DNA of 64,000 nt. Origin: Chloracidobacterium sp. (GTDB lineage: Bacteria > Acidobacteriota > Blastocatellia > Pyrinomonadales > Pyrinomonadaceae). Where the stretch lies: positions 434,001-498,000 of the forward strand of contig JABTUB010000002.1 of the NCBI GenBank assembly GCA_015075585.1, read 5' to 3'. Shown here in pieces: positions 25,694 to 33,926 of the stretch. The translations under genes and the position numbers were made by a program. Every line of letters begins with the position of its first letter. Position 1 is the stretch's first letter. Below the pieces are notes generated by a model. That model saw nothing but the letters and a program-made list of their open reading frames with translations, did not search any database and had not been told where the DNA came from.

Positions 25694-26874
25694 TACGATC
25701 GCACCTCGCGGATCGGCTCCCAAGTTGCGTACCTCTCGCCTCGTATGAATCTGTAGAAGGCGATGACCGATGCAAGATTAGCAAGAACAAAATAAAGCGG
25801 CACAACAAGGAGCGTAATTCGAATATCAAGACGCTCAAGGATCGAGCCGACAAGGGCACTCAGATAAAATGCCGCCTGTAACACTGACGCCACAAAAAAG
25901 AATGGTGATGAGGCGGCCAACACAACGCTTGAAATGAACATTCCTGCAAGCATGAGAGGTACGGCGTAACGCAGAGCCTTATGCGAGATCAGCTCGATCG
26001 CGTAGAAGCCGCTCTTGAACGGATTCAACATATCGGCATTTCTCACAAGATCGGCCAGCGTCTGCGAGATCACGCGTATCCGCATCCGCATCTCATCATC
26101 AGTGTTCTGATTCGTTTCCTCAAAACACACCGCGGACGGCTCGAACACACTCCGCAGATCATTGCGGTAAAGCACTGTGCAGATCAGAAAATCAGAGCAT
26201 GCCTCCGGATACATCTCGCGATATGCCGAACGCCTGACCGCGTACATACAGCCCGAAGCTCCAATAAGCGAACACGCCCTGCTCTCGGCCGACCTCAAGA
26301 ATGTCTCATAGTTCCAATAACCTTGCGTTCCCTTGCCTACGTTCGAATCGTCATTATTAACATATTCGAGGCGGCCGGCCACACATCCGACAGAGTCATC
26401 GGCAAATGCAGGCAGTATCCGCTCAAGCACATCCTGCGTGTACTCGGTCGTTGCGTCGCTGAATAGAACGATCTCGCCGGCCGCTTCCGCAATCGCACGA
26501 TTCTGCGTCTCGGTCTTGCCGACACGGCCATCTTGTCGGAAAAGTTTTACGCCTCGGCCCGCGTATTCCTTCACGATCTCATCCGTCCGGTCGGTCGAGC
26601 CGTCTGAGGCGACCAATATCTCGAGCTTCTCCGCCGGATAGTCGATATCAAGTGTATTATCAAGCTTTCGACGGATTGCTTTTTCTTCGTTGAATGCCGT
26701 TATCAGCACCGTAACGCTCGGCTCGATGTTGCTGCGATGAACCTTCTTGGGAAACAGCCGCGAAACAGCATACACAAGAAGCGGATAGCCGAAATATACA
26801 TAACCCAAAAGGGCAACGCATATCCAAAACACTATCGCTGATGTTGTGTAGAACATATCAAACCGCAGCGGCAT
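25693..26874 (-). CDS. Membrane-bound glycosyltransferase family 2
   Basis: GT2 enzyme with membrane segments at both ends (393 residues). A first helix (IVFWICVALLGYVYFGYPLL) precedes the catalytic domain. VTVLITAFNEEKAIRRKLD opens the domain, VASDGSTDRTDEI carries the first Asp, EIVLFSDATTEYTQDVL the acceptor-side Asp, and NTDDEMRMRIRVISQTLAD sits where processive relatives have ED and QxxRW. A QxxRW motif is not visible, so a non-processive, transfer-type role is more likely. At least three C-terminal helices follow. ATG 26874 has a CAGGCGG ribosome site and overlaps the ligase gene by 17 nt; ATG 26856 is the alternative. Confidence 0.87.
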   Translation of the reverse strand: MPLRFDMFYTTSAIVFWICVALLGYVYFGYPLLVYAVSRLFPKKVHRSNIEPSVTVLITAFNEEKAIRRKLDNTLDIDYPAEKLEILVASDGSTDRTDEIVKEYAGRGVKLFRQDGRVGKTETQNRAIAEAAGEIVLFSDATTEYTQDVLERILPAFADDSVGCVAGRLEYVNNDDSNVGKGTQGYWNYETFLRSAESRACSLIGASGCMYAVRRSAYREMYPEACSDFLICTVLYRNDLRSVFEPSAVCFEETNQNTDDEMRMRIRVISQTLADLVRNADMLNPFKSGFYAIELISHKALRYAVPLMLAGMFISSVVLAASSPFFFVASVLQAAFYLSALVGSILERLDIRITLLVVPLYFVLANLASVIAFYRFIRGERYATWEPIREVRS

Positions 26875-28432
26875 CCGCCTGCCAGGCCGCCGTAGCGGCC
26901 TCTTCTACCTCGTTCTCGATACTGAAGATCCGGCGAAACGCCACCGCATACGCGATCAAGTAATAGATGAACCAATTATAAGCTACGGATGCGAAGAAAC
27001 TTGAGACCATGTAGCCGATGATGCTCGCTTGAAAGCCGATCGACAGATAATAGAACCAGTTCGCACTGCCCTCATCGAACAGCTTACGCTCGATCGCCGA
27101 AAGCTTCCTGAATGGACTGATCATAAAGATCAGGTACGCAACAAGGCCCATTATACCAAGCTCGGAACTCACCTGTGTGAATGCGTTATGCGACTGCAAA
27201 TTTCGTATGCCGACGATCGGGAAATTGCCGATGCCGATGCCCCACGGATTGCGTGCGGTAACGAGAAGCGAGCGTTCGAGCAACTCCTTCCGCTGGTCGG
27301 ACGACCCTACCGGATCAAGGCCCGGAATAAAGATGGACAGCATACGAAGTCCGTAATTGCCCGGTGCGGCAACTATGACGATCAGACCTATCACTGCCGA
27401 AGCTATCGATACATTCAGGCGCTGACGGCGGCCAAGCTTCCACGCCAAGACCAGCCCCACAGCCAGCAAGCCAAGAAAGCCTCCGCGCGAAAACGTGACC
27501 ATATTCGCTCCGACGAGAAGAGCCGCAATGACCCAATAAATGATACGCCACAGCTTTGATCGGGATGCGATGCCTAAAGTGATCACAAGCGGCGTCATCA
27601 TCACAAAATGCATCGCCATCTCATTCGGGTTGCCGAACATACCGCCGACATCGACCGCAACACGGTATTCCTCCACCGTGAACTGCCCTTTCATATACAT
27701 ATCAAGGGCCGCAAATGAGAGATAAACGGCAATACCGAAGGACAACCACAGCAGCCCCATCAGACGCTTTCGCGTTCGGACGACATTTATCAGCACAATG
27801 AAGATCACAACCGCTTTAAGATACGGATCGTTGAACTTCTCCCACGCGAGGCCCGGATCTTTGGCGATCGGCATCGTTAGAAGAGCGATGACCGTCATTG
27901 CGAGTATCGCCTTGACCTCGGTCGAGAATATCGTCAGATTGCCTTCGATCGCGAGCTGTGACGGGATGTAGATGATCAGTGTCGCAAGTGCAAAATAGAA
28001 TGCGGTCGCCGAAAGGAACGCGAGCGACGAGATCAGCTCATAGGGCCGAAATAATACGAGGATCGAAAACAGGTAAAGGCCGATATACGTAAAAAAATGA
28101 CCGTTGCGGACAAGCCATCGATCTGCGGTGAGAAGCTGCTTGTCCTTGATGGCACGCTTCTCATCCTTGGTCGGCCGAAATACGACAAAACGCTCTTCTG
28201 CCGGTGCCTCGGCGGCTGATGTTGCGACTGAGGCCTCTATCTCCCGCGCACGTTCCTTTGCGTGTTCGACAGCGGCCGCCGTATTTTGAAGGCCGTTAAT
28301 GTGCGTGTCTGTCTTTGCGGCTGCGCCCGCCGGTTTCAATGAATCAAAAGGACCTGAAGCCACTCGGCTGCGGCTCTTGGCAGTATTCACGAGTGGCTTG
28401 TGGTCGCGTGTATCTGATCCTGTATTCTTCAT
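26858..28432 (-). CDS. O-antigen ligase/polymerase-like (Wzy/WaaL type) membrane protein
   Basis: Polytopic membrane protein, 524 residues. After about 105 hydrophilic N-terminal residues (Ala/Glu/Lys-rich, no signal peptide) come roughly 11 helices. GGMFGNPNEMAMHFVMMTPL and MVTFSRGGFLGLLAV are the conserved stretches of the O-antigen ligase family. The large periplasmic loop contains DQRKELLERSLLVTARNPWG and LQSHNAFTQVSSELGIMGL, where NPWGIGIGNF and the His (QSHNAF) match the family's catalytic loop. It would polymerise or transfer the repeat units flipped by the Wzx-like protein. The long cytoplasmic extension is unusual. It starts 26 nt after the regulator gene's stop. Confidence 0.88.
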   Translation of the reverse strand: MKNTGSDTRDHKPLVNTAKSRSRVASGPFDSLKPAGAAAKTDTHINGLQNTAAAVEHAKERAREIEASVATSAAEAPAEERFVVFRPTKDEKRAIKDKQLLTADRWLVRNGHFFTYIGLYLFSILVLFRPYELISSLAFLSATAFYFALATLIIYIPSQLAIEGNLTIFSTEVKAILAMTVIALLTMPIAKDPGLAWEKFNDPYLKAVVIFIVLINVVRTRKRLMGLLWLSFGIAVYLSFAALDMYMKGQFTVEEYRVAVDVGGMFGNPNEMAMHFVMMTPLVITLGIASRSKLWRIIYWVIAALLVGANMVTFSRGGFLGLLAVGLVLAWKLGRRQRLNVSIASAVIGLIVIVAAPGNYGLRMLSIFIPGLDPVGSSDQRKELLERSLLVTARNPWGIGIGNFPIVGIRNLQSHNAFTQVSSELGIMGLVAYLIFMISPFRKLSAIERKLFDEGSANWFYYLSIGFQASIIGYMVSSFFASVAYNWFIYYLIAYAVAFRRIFSIENEVEEAATAAWQADAAAV

Positions 28433-28458
28433 TTACGGCCAGGCAGTTCGAGTATCCA

Positions 28459-29676
28459 TCAGGCCGGCACCTCTTGCCGTTCGAGCGTGATCATAGAACG
28501 GATCCGCGTCCTCAAGGCCTTTTCGAACTGCCGCGCCTCGTTTACACCGTTAAAGGTCAGCTCCTGAAGATTGGCCTCGATCCTCTTGCGATAGTCTGAC
28601 ACGAGTGAGTCCGAGACGCCAAGCATTTCCGCCACCTCAAGTTGATTGCCGCTGTCGGAAACCAGATAGCAATGCCACAGGATGTTAAGCATGCGGTCGT
28701 ACTGCTTTTCTTTGCCGCGAACCGCCTTGTTAAGCATCTCGAGAAATCCGTCCACGTAGCCCGCCGCTTCACGCTCAGCCTCACCGCGAAGCAGATCCTC
28801 TTCGGGCGTCTCACGAATATCCTTGAACTCGAACGGCATGCGATCGTCGTCGTCACTCTCTGACGATCCGCCGACCGGCACGAGATGAATATCCATTATC
28901 GGAAGCCGCGACATCACGAATGAACGAAGGCTGCGAATATCGACCGGCGAATCGATCGCCTTAAAAACACGAATAATGAGTTTCTCAAGTTCCGCATTGC
29001 TTATTACGATCTGCGCATCGCCCGTGCAGCCGACCATGCGTGTATCGCGGGCCTTGAAGGCAACGACCTTGACCCTTTCGTCCATCTCCTGGACATCGCG
29101 GTGTACCTTTTGATCTTTCCAATCAGCGAGGCCGTAAAGCCTGTCAACCAACCTCCGATGAACTTCCGGAGTGCTTACATTATCAAATCGTTTGAAAAGC
29201 TTGCTTGTTTGGACGAGCGTTGAGATGCGGCGTGCCAAGCGGTAGCTCTCAGGATAGCGTTTACGCAGCTCGGCGGTGAGCATATTTGTCAGCTCGATCT
29301 GGCTGATCTCGGCCTCGATCTCGACGTCGGACATCGAGGTGTCGAGATAATGTTGGAATCTCTCCTTGCTTAAAAGTGCTACGAAAAGCTCCTGTGTAAG
29401 GTCGGTGTAAGCGTTCTGCCGGCCCTCTTCCACCAAGAAGCCCGCACGCTTTGAGGCTCTCACAAGCGGATGTGATGATACGATCCGGTGGAGCTCCGTC
29501 CAGATCTGATTCACATCCGATGCCTGCAGGCTCTCATTCCATTTGCCTACACGGATCTGTCTTCCTGATGTTGACCGAATTTTGCGTTCCTGAGATTTCA
29601 CTTCATTCATATTCAGCCTGTCCCGATCGCGGTCTCCGTGCTCGATCGAGGACGGATATTCCCGTTGTGCTTCCAT
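28459..29676 (-). CDS. Sigma-factor-like DNA-binding protein (unusual, 405 aa)
   Basis: Not recognised with certainty. Residues 91-150 (TDLTQELFVALLSKERFQ, then AELRKRYPESYRLARR) resemble sigma-70 region 2, where DLxQExFxxLL is the usual core. A C-terminal helix-turn-helix at about 345-366 (QLEVAEMLGVSDSLVSDYRK) resembles region 4. Between them lie about 190 residues with an acidic stretch (SSESDDDDRMPFEF), far longer than in ECF sigma factors. It precedes the ligase gene by 26 nt, so it is probably the first gene of the polysaccharide operon and may control it. A zf-HC2 protein is encoded divergently. ATG 29676 has GAGAAAA upstream; ATG 29610 is possible. A non-sigma regulator remains possible. 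Confidence 0.55.
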   Translation of the reverse strand: MEAQREYPSSIEHGDRDRDRLNMNEVKSQERKIRSTSGRQIRVGKWNESLQASDVNQIWTELHRIVSSHPLVRASKRAGFLVEEGRQNAYTDLTQELFVALLSKERFQHYLDTSMSDVEIEAEISQIELTNMLTAELRKRYPESYRLARRISTLVQTSKLFKRFDNVSTPEVHRRLVDRLYGLADWKDQKVHRDVQEMDERVKVVAFKARDTRMVGCTGDAQIVISNAELEKLIIRVFKAIDSPVDIRSLRSFVMSRLPIMDIHLVPVGGSSESDDDDRMPFEFKDIRETPEEDLLRGEAEREAAGYVDGFLEMLNKAVRGKEKQYDRMLNILWHCYLVSDSGNQLEVAEMLGVSDSLVSDYRKRIEANLQELTFNGVNEARQFEKALRTRIRSMITLERQEVPA

Positions 29677-30140
29677 CGGTTCGCGTTTTCTCGCAGGCCG
29701 GTCAAATGACCCGGCTTTTGATGCGCGTTACTGTATCCGAGATGCGGCGAATTTCCGCACTATCGAAATAATTCCGATCCTGGTAGATGTGATCTGGCTT
29801 GATCTGTGGTCGAGCTATTCTGTTGATCGAGTTGCGGTGGGTGAGAAGATTGCCGTCTCACTACCTACACTTAAGATAGTAGCAATTAAGGCAGAAATGA
29901 GCAACAATTTTTTGCATACACAAAGTTCTTTGTGCCATTACTCTAATCTCTTTAATATCAACTGCTTACAAGACGGTGCAACTTGAGATTACGGTGCTGA
30001 TGACAAAATGTGTGATTTTGTTCTCATAAGTTTTGGAACGTTTCAGCCATTACAGATTTATGTTTTATGTAACCTTTGAAGCGGCTGAGCACTGTTTTCA
30101 GGTCAGCCCATGGTGACGGTCCGCTTACGGGTCGCTTGAT
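29677..30140. other. 464-nt AT-rich divergent intergenic region
   Basis: Gap between the sigma-like gene and the zf-HC2 gene. No credible gene was found in it. It is visibly richer in A and T than its neighbours between about 29870 and 30080, so it probably holds the promoters of both divergent genes. Seen in it: a stem GCCGG/CCGGC around a 9-nt loop near 29697, and a hairpin with GTGAGA (29841-29846) and TCTCAC (29856-29861). No match to a standard -35/-10 pair stood out, which would fit an alternative-sigma promoter. Confidence 0.6.
29841..29861. promoter_or_regulatory. Hairpin in divergent regulatory region
   Basis: GTGAGA and TCTCAC are perfect complements with a 9-nt loop; one further wobble pair may extend the stem. 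It would lie in the leader of the sigma-like gene if transcription starts upstream. No T-run follows, so a terminator is unlikely; an operator or mRNA structure is possible. Confidence 0.35.
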
Positions 30141-30455
30141 ATGTTCACTGCGAAGAAGATCAATTTCTCAAAGAACGAAGATTGTCCGCCGTCGGATGAA
30201 CTGCTCGATTTCCAGAATGGAGAAATGAGCGTCGCCCGCGGTTTGGCGGTATGTGCGCACCTTGCGATCTGTGATTTCTGCTCGGCTGAAGTGGAGTTCT
30301 ATTCCCGCTATCCGCAGGCAAAGGGTGAGGCCGTATCTGACGAAGAGCCGGCTGCAATCCCCGGCCCGCTCTATGAGTTGGCGGAGGCCATTCTTAATGA
30401 CAGCCGCAGTCCCGACATCCTGAACAGCCTTTTACAAAAAAAGGCCGGTAAGTAG
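30141..30455 (+). CDS. zf-HC2 zinc-finger protein (anti-sigma type, soluble)
   Basis: 104-residue protein. CPPSDELLDFQNGEM followed by AVCAHLAICDFCSAEVEFY is the zf-HC2 (ZAS) domain, with candidate zinc ligands C15, H40, C44 and C47 (H-x3-C-x2-C). In ECF systems this domain sits at the N-terminus of anti-sigma factors and binds the sigma factor. Here there is no transmembrane segment, so it is presumably a cytoplasmic anti-sigma or redox-sensing protein like RsrA. Its C-terminal 50 residues (LYELAEAILNDSRSPDIL) are short and helical. It is divergent from the sigma-like gene across 464 nt, so a partnership is inferred. No strong ribosome site precedes the ATG. Confidence 0.75.
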   Translation: MFTAKKINFSKNEDCPPSDELLDFQNGEMSVARGLAVCAHLAICDFCSAEVEFYSRYPQAKGEAVSDEEPAAIPGPLYELAEAILNDSRSPDILNSLLQKKAGK

Positions 30456-30504
30456 ATAACCTTACGCGGCCGAGTCCGATCTTCTGCGATCGACCGAACC
30501 TTCG

Positions 30505-32331
30505 CTACATTCCGCAGATCTCATCGATCGCTTCGCAGTACTTCTCATCAATTACGCTTCGCTTTATCTTAAGTGTCGGCGTCATTTCGCCCTTGTCTAT
30601 TGAGAATTCACGTGCCAGCAGGTAAACGCGCTTAACCCTTTCGTAATCCGAAAGCTCGCGCGTGAGGTCAACGGCGTCTTGCTGTACACGTTTAATGAAC
30701 AACGGATCCTCACATAATTCTTCGCGGGGCCTGGAAACATCGTGGCCGGCAGCTTTCATTTCCTCTTTGAGTGCCTCCCAATCGGGGACGATGAGCACGC
30801 CCACCTGCTTGCGTCCTGATCCGACGACAACAGGCTGAGAAATGAGAGGGCTTTGCTTGAGCAGGCTTTCTATCTGAAGCGGTGCAATGTACTTGCCGTT
30901 CGATAGTTTGAAAAGATCCTTCAATCGATCGGTGATGTAGAAATGTCCGTCCTGATCGACATAACCGACATCACCGGTATGGTAATATCCTTCGGCATCA
31001 AGAACGGCCGCCGTCGATGCCGGGTCGTTGTAATAGCCCTTCATCACATTTCTGCCGCGCACCAGCACTTCGCCCTGATCCCCGATCTTTATCTCGATCC
31101 CCTCGAAAGGCGTCCCGATCGAGCCTACCTTATTGTCATTCGGCCTATTGGCACTGACGATGCCTCCTTCCGTCATGCCGTAGCCTTGAAGTATCGGGAT
31201 TCGTGCTGCCCAAAATGCGTAGCTTAGCTTCTTTGAGAGCGGCGCTCCGCCCGAAACAAAGAACTGCAATGAACCGCCGACGCCTTCGCGCCATTTTGAG
31301 AACACCAGTCGATCCGCAACTGCATATTTAGCTGCGATCGCCGGCGTGACCTTATTGTGCGTATCTTTTGCCGCCCAATATTCTTGACCGACGGTAAGCG
31401 ACCATTCGAAAAGCTTGGTTCGCCATCCGCCGGCGCTCTTCCCCTTTTTGACGATCTTGTGATAGACCTGTTCAAAAAGACGCGGTACGGCCGTCATTAT
31501 CGTCGGTTTGACCTCCTGCAAATGACCGGCGAGCTGGTCAAAGGCCGAGCAATAATGAATTGAGACGCCGTTCGCGCAAAGCACGTAAAAAACCGCCCGC
31601 TCGAAAATATGCGACAAAGGCAGCACCGCCAAACTGCGGTCGGATGACCGGATCGGCAAGCCGTGTGAGATCGCAATGATATTCGATACAAAATTATCGT
31701 GCGTAAGCATCACGCCCTTCGGCTCGCCTGTGGTTCCGGACGTGTAGATTATCGTCGCAAGGTCTTCCGGCTCGATCTGTGACAATGATCTGTCAACAAA
31801 TTCCGCATCGATCTTTTGATATTCAGCTCCCGCGGCCTCAAGTTCGGCCAGCGTGATACTCCGGCTGTCGCCGTCCTGAACAACGCCGTCATCAAAGAAT
31901 ATGAGCTTTTCGAGCTGCTCAACCGTCTGCACCGCCTGCTCGGCATGCTTCAAGATCTTCTTTCCCGAGATGAACAGCATCCGCGCGCCGGACCTTTCCA
32001 AGATATATCGCACCTGCTCGACAGCCTGCGTGGTATAGATCGGGACCACGACGGCTCGGAGACTCAACACCGCAAGATCGACGAGCGACCATTCAGGCCT
32101 ATTTTCGCTTATGATCGCGATCCGATCGCCTGCCTTAACTCCGTAAGAGGCCAGCCCAAAGGCGATGCGCTTTATACGCTCGATCGCATCGCTGCCGCGG
32201 ATATATTTCCACTCTCCGCCAAGCTTGTAGCCTAACGCATCGGACTTATCATACCGGGCGAACGCCTCAAGACAATAGTGAGGGATCGTTTGAGGGATCC
32301 GGTCAAAACCTGACAGATTGTCTGTGGCCAT
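30505..32331 (-). CDS. Long-chain acyl-CoA synthetase (AMP-forming)
   Basis: ANL-superfamily ligase of 608 residues that would activate fatty acids with ATP and CoA. IIYTSGTTGEPKGVMLTH is the phosphate-binding signature, ILQGYGMTEGGIVSANRP the A5 region, and GYYHTGDVGYVDQDGHFY the A7/A8 hinge. DRLKDLFKLSNGKYIAPL leads to the C-terminal domain, whose catalytic Lys region is DKGEMTPTLKIKRSVI. This is the FadD15/long-chain type with lid insertions. ATG 32331 begins MATDNLSGFDRIP as in relatives; ATG 32367 would add 12 residues but read through a hairpin. Last gene of the accD operon. It may feed lipid synthesis or beta-oxidation with the acyl-CoA dehydrogenase at 44825. Confidence 0.92.
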   Translation of the reverse strand: MATDNLSGFDRIPQTIPHYCLEAFARYDKSDALGYKLGGEWKYIRGSDAIERIKRIAFGLASYGVKAGDRIAIISENRPEWSLVDLAVLSLRAVVVPIYTTQAVEQVRYILERSGARMLFISGKKILKHAEQAVQTVEQLEKLIFFDDGVVQDGDSRSITLAELEAAGAEYQKIDAEFVDRSLSQIEPEDLATIIYTSGTTGEPKGVMLTHDNFVSNIIAISHGLPIRSSDRSLAVLPLSHIFERAVFYVLCANGVSIHYCSAFDQLAGHLQEVKPTIMTAVPRLFEQVYHKIVKKGKSAGGWRTKLFEWSLTVGQEYWAAKDTHNKVTPAIAAKYAVADRLVFSKWREGVGGSLQFFVSGGAPLSKKLSYAFWAARIPILQGYGMTEGGIVSANRPNDNKVGSIGTPFEGIEIKIGDQGEVLVRGRNVMKGYYNDPASTAAVLDAEGYYHTGDVGYVDQDGHFYITDRLKDLFKLSNGKYIAPLQIESLLKQSPLISQPVVVGSGRKQVGVLIVPDWEALKEEMKAAGHDVSRPREELCEDPLFIKRVQQDAVDLTRELSDYERVKRVYLLAREFSIDKGEMTPTLKIKRSVIDEKYCEAIDEICGM

Positions 32332-32335
32332 CTTG

Positions 32336-32359
32336 AAAAAAACGCCCCGAAACGAGGGC
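32336..32359 (-). terminator. Terminator-like hairpin directly before the acyl-CoA synthetase start
   Basis: On the minus strand GCCCT and GGGGC form a 5-bp stem (one G-U pair) around a 6-nt loop, followed by G and seven T residues. The last T lies 5 nt before the ATG at 32331. It may end transcription from the DUF4197 gene or act as an attenuator. If translation starts at 32367 it is simply coding. Confidence 0.35.
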
Positions 32360-32447
32360 ATTTCCATTCTGACAAATGGAATATATTAAGTCCAACGTCT
32401 CAAATGAACGGCAACGATGTATCGCTGCCGCCGATACCCGAAAAAGC

Positions 32448-33167
32448 CTATCGCAAGATGCCGAATACCTTCTTGAGCAGGCTCGTTGACCTTTTAAGAG
32501 GATCTTTCCGTATCTTTGCCTCTTCATCGGCGATGTAGAGGAAGAGGCCGTCCAGGGCCTTTTGCGTTACATAGCCGTCAATATCGGTCATATCGGCACC
32601 GAGCAGTTTTGCCGCAAAACCATACTTGCCGACCATCGTCTTATATTTCTTCGTAACGCCGACACTCGCCGTCATTTCCTCAACGATCGGGCGAAACCTC
32701 TCACGCAGCTTCTCTTCGCTTGTGCGTCGAAAGAACCGCGTCGCCGAATCCGGCTGCCCGCTGAACAAGATCTGGCGTGCATCGTCAAAGCTCATCTGCT
32801 TTATCGCAGCCACGAAGACATCAACCGCGACCGGAACCGCCTTTTCGGCGGCTCGATTCATAGAAACGACGAATTCATCTACCACTTTGCCTTGGCCGGC
32901 GGTACGAAGCCCCTTTTCGAGCTTCTGCAAATTATTCGGCAGCGGGATCCTGACCCTTGCATTCTTCAGAAAGCCGTCGGTCTTGCCAAGCGTCTTGATC
33001 GCCGAATTAACGCCGTTGCCGAGAGACTGCTTTAGGCCCGCGGCGATGTCGGCATCTGAGACGCTCGGGCTTCGCTGGCCGTATGCTAACGACACGGCAA
33101 CAACCACGGCAATCAAAACAGCAACGGCCTGTGTAAATATTCTCCGCATCGCAAATGGCCCGATCAT
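32448..33167 (-). CDS. DUF4197-family secreted protein
   Basis: 239-residue protein of the DUF4197 family, function unknown. A signal peptide ([20 protein letters not shown], cleavage near AYGQ) sends it to the periplasm or beyond. Family marks are [20 protein letters not shown] at the start of the domain, [20 protein letters not shown], the [17 protein letters not shown] helix, and [20 protein letters not shown] near the end. The ATG at 33167 overlaps the gpmA stop (ATGA) and has AGGG upstream. Ninth-helix-like repeats suggest an all-helical fold. No link to its metabolic neighbours is evident. Confidence 0.82.
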   Translation of the reverse strand: MIGPFAMRRIFTQAVAVLIAVVVAVSLAYGQRSPSVSDADIAAGLKQSLGNGVNSAIKTLGKTDGFLKNARVRIPLPNNLQKLEKGLRTAGQGKVVDEFVVSMNRAAEKAVPVAVDVFVAAIKQMSFDDARQILFSGQPDSATRFFRRTSEEKLRERFRPIVEEMTASVGVTKKYKTMVGKYGFAAKLLGADMTDIDGYVTQKALDGLFLYIADEEAKIRKDPLKRSTSLLKKVFGILR

Positions 33168-33904
33168 TTCGCTTTGCCCTGGTCCGCAACCGCCGATTGT
33201 GCGGCCTTGATCGCCTCAGCATCGCCCAAATAATTGCTCGCAATAACGTTCAGGTCAGCATCAAGCTCGTACACGAGCGGGATGCCGGTCGGTATGTTCA
33301 GATCGACTATCTCGTTATCTGAAATACGGTCTAAATGCTTCACAAGGGCCCGCAGGCTGTTGCCGTGAGCGGCGACGATCAACCGGCGGCCGGCTCTGAC
33401 CTTCGGAGCGATCTCATTTTCCCAATACGGAACGACCCGAGCGACGGTATCCTTCAGACATTCGGTCGCGGGAAAAGGCCGAACACTCAAATAGCGCGGA
33501 TCATTGCCCAGATAACGCTCATCCGACTCGTCAAGCGGCGGCGGCGGGACATCATAGCTGCGGCGCCATACCTTTACTTGATCTTCGCCATATTTTGCCG
33601 CCGTTTCGCTCTTATCGAGGCCCTGCAGGCCGCCATAATGCCGCTCATTCAGAAGCCACGATGTCGTTTGCGGTATCCACATAAGATCCATCTCATCGAG
33701 GACGCTCCAGAGCGTGCGGATCGCCCGCTTCAACACCGAGGTATATGCTTCATCGAATGTAAAACCTTCTGCCCTCAAGAGACGGCCCGCGGCCTTTGCT
33801 TCCTCGCGTCCCTTATCTGAGAGGTCAACGTCCTTCCAGCCCGTAAAGCGATTTTCCTTATTCCATTGGCTCTCGCCATGGCGAATGAGAACGAGTTTGT
33901 GCAT
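33164..33904 (-). CDS. gpmA: 2,3-bisphosphoglycerate-dependent phosphoglycerate mutase
   Basis: Histidine-phosphatase-superfamily enzyme of 246 residues interconverting 3- and 2-phosphoglycerate in glycolysis and gluconeogenesis. [20 protein letters not shown] carries the phosphohistidine H9 and the substrate loop. [20 protein letters not shown] holds the family's catalytic Glu/Arg region, and [17 protein letters not shown] the second His. The length matches cofactor-dependent PGMs (about 230-250). It begins 22 nt after folC and overlaps the DUF4197 gene by 4 nt. A cofactor-dependent mutase needs 2,3-BPG for priming. Confidence 0.95.
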   Translation of the reverse strand: MHKLVLIRHGESQWNKENRFTGWKDVDLSDKGREEAKAAGRLLRAEGFTFDEAYTSVLKRAIRTLWSVLDEMDLMWIPQTTSWLLNERHYGGLQGLDKSETAAKYGEDQVKVWRRSYDVPPPPLDESDERYLGNDPRYLSVRPFPATECLKDTVARVVPYWENEIAPKVRAGRRLIVAAHGNSLRALVKHLDRISDNEIVDLNIPTGIPLVYELDADLNVIASNYLGDAEAIKAAQSAVADQGKAK

Positions 33905-33926
33905 ATCACTATCTTAAATTCAAACG

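Noticed and set aside
9010-28432. Exosortase / PEP-CTERM system
   Set aside because: Only accessory-type genes are present; no exosortase membrane protein or PEP-CTERM tail was found in the window.
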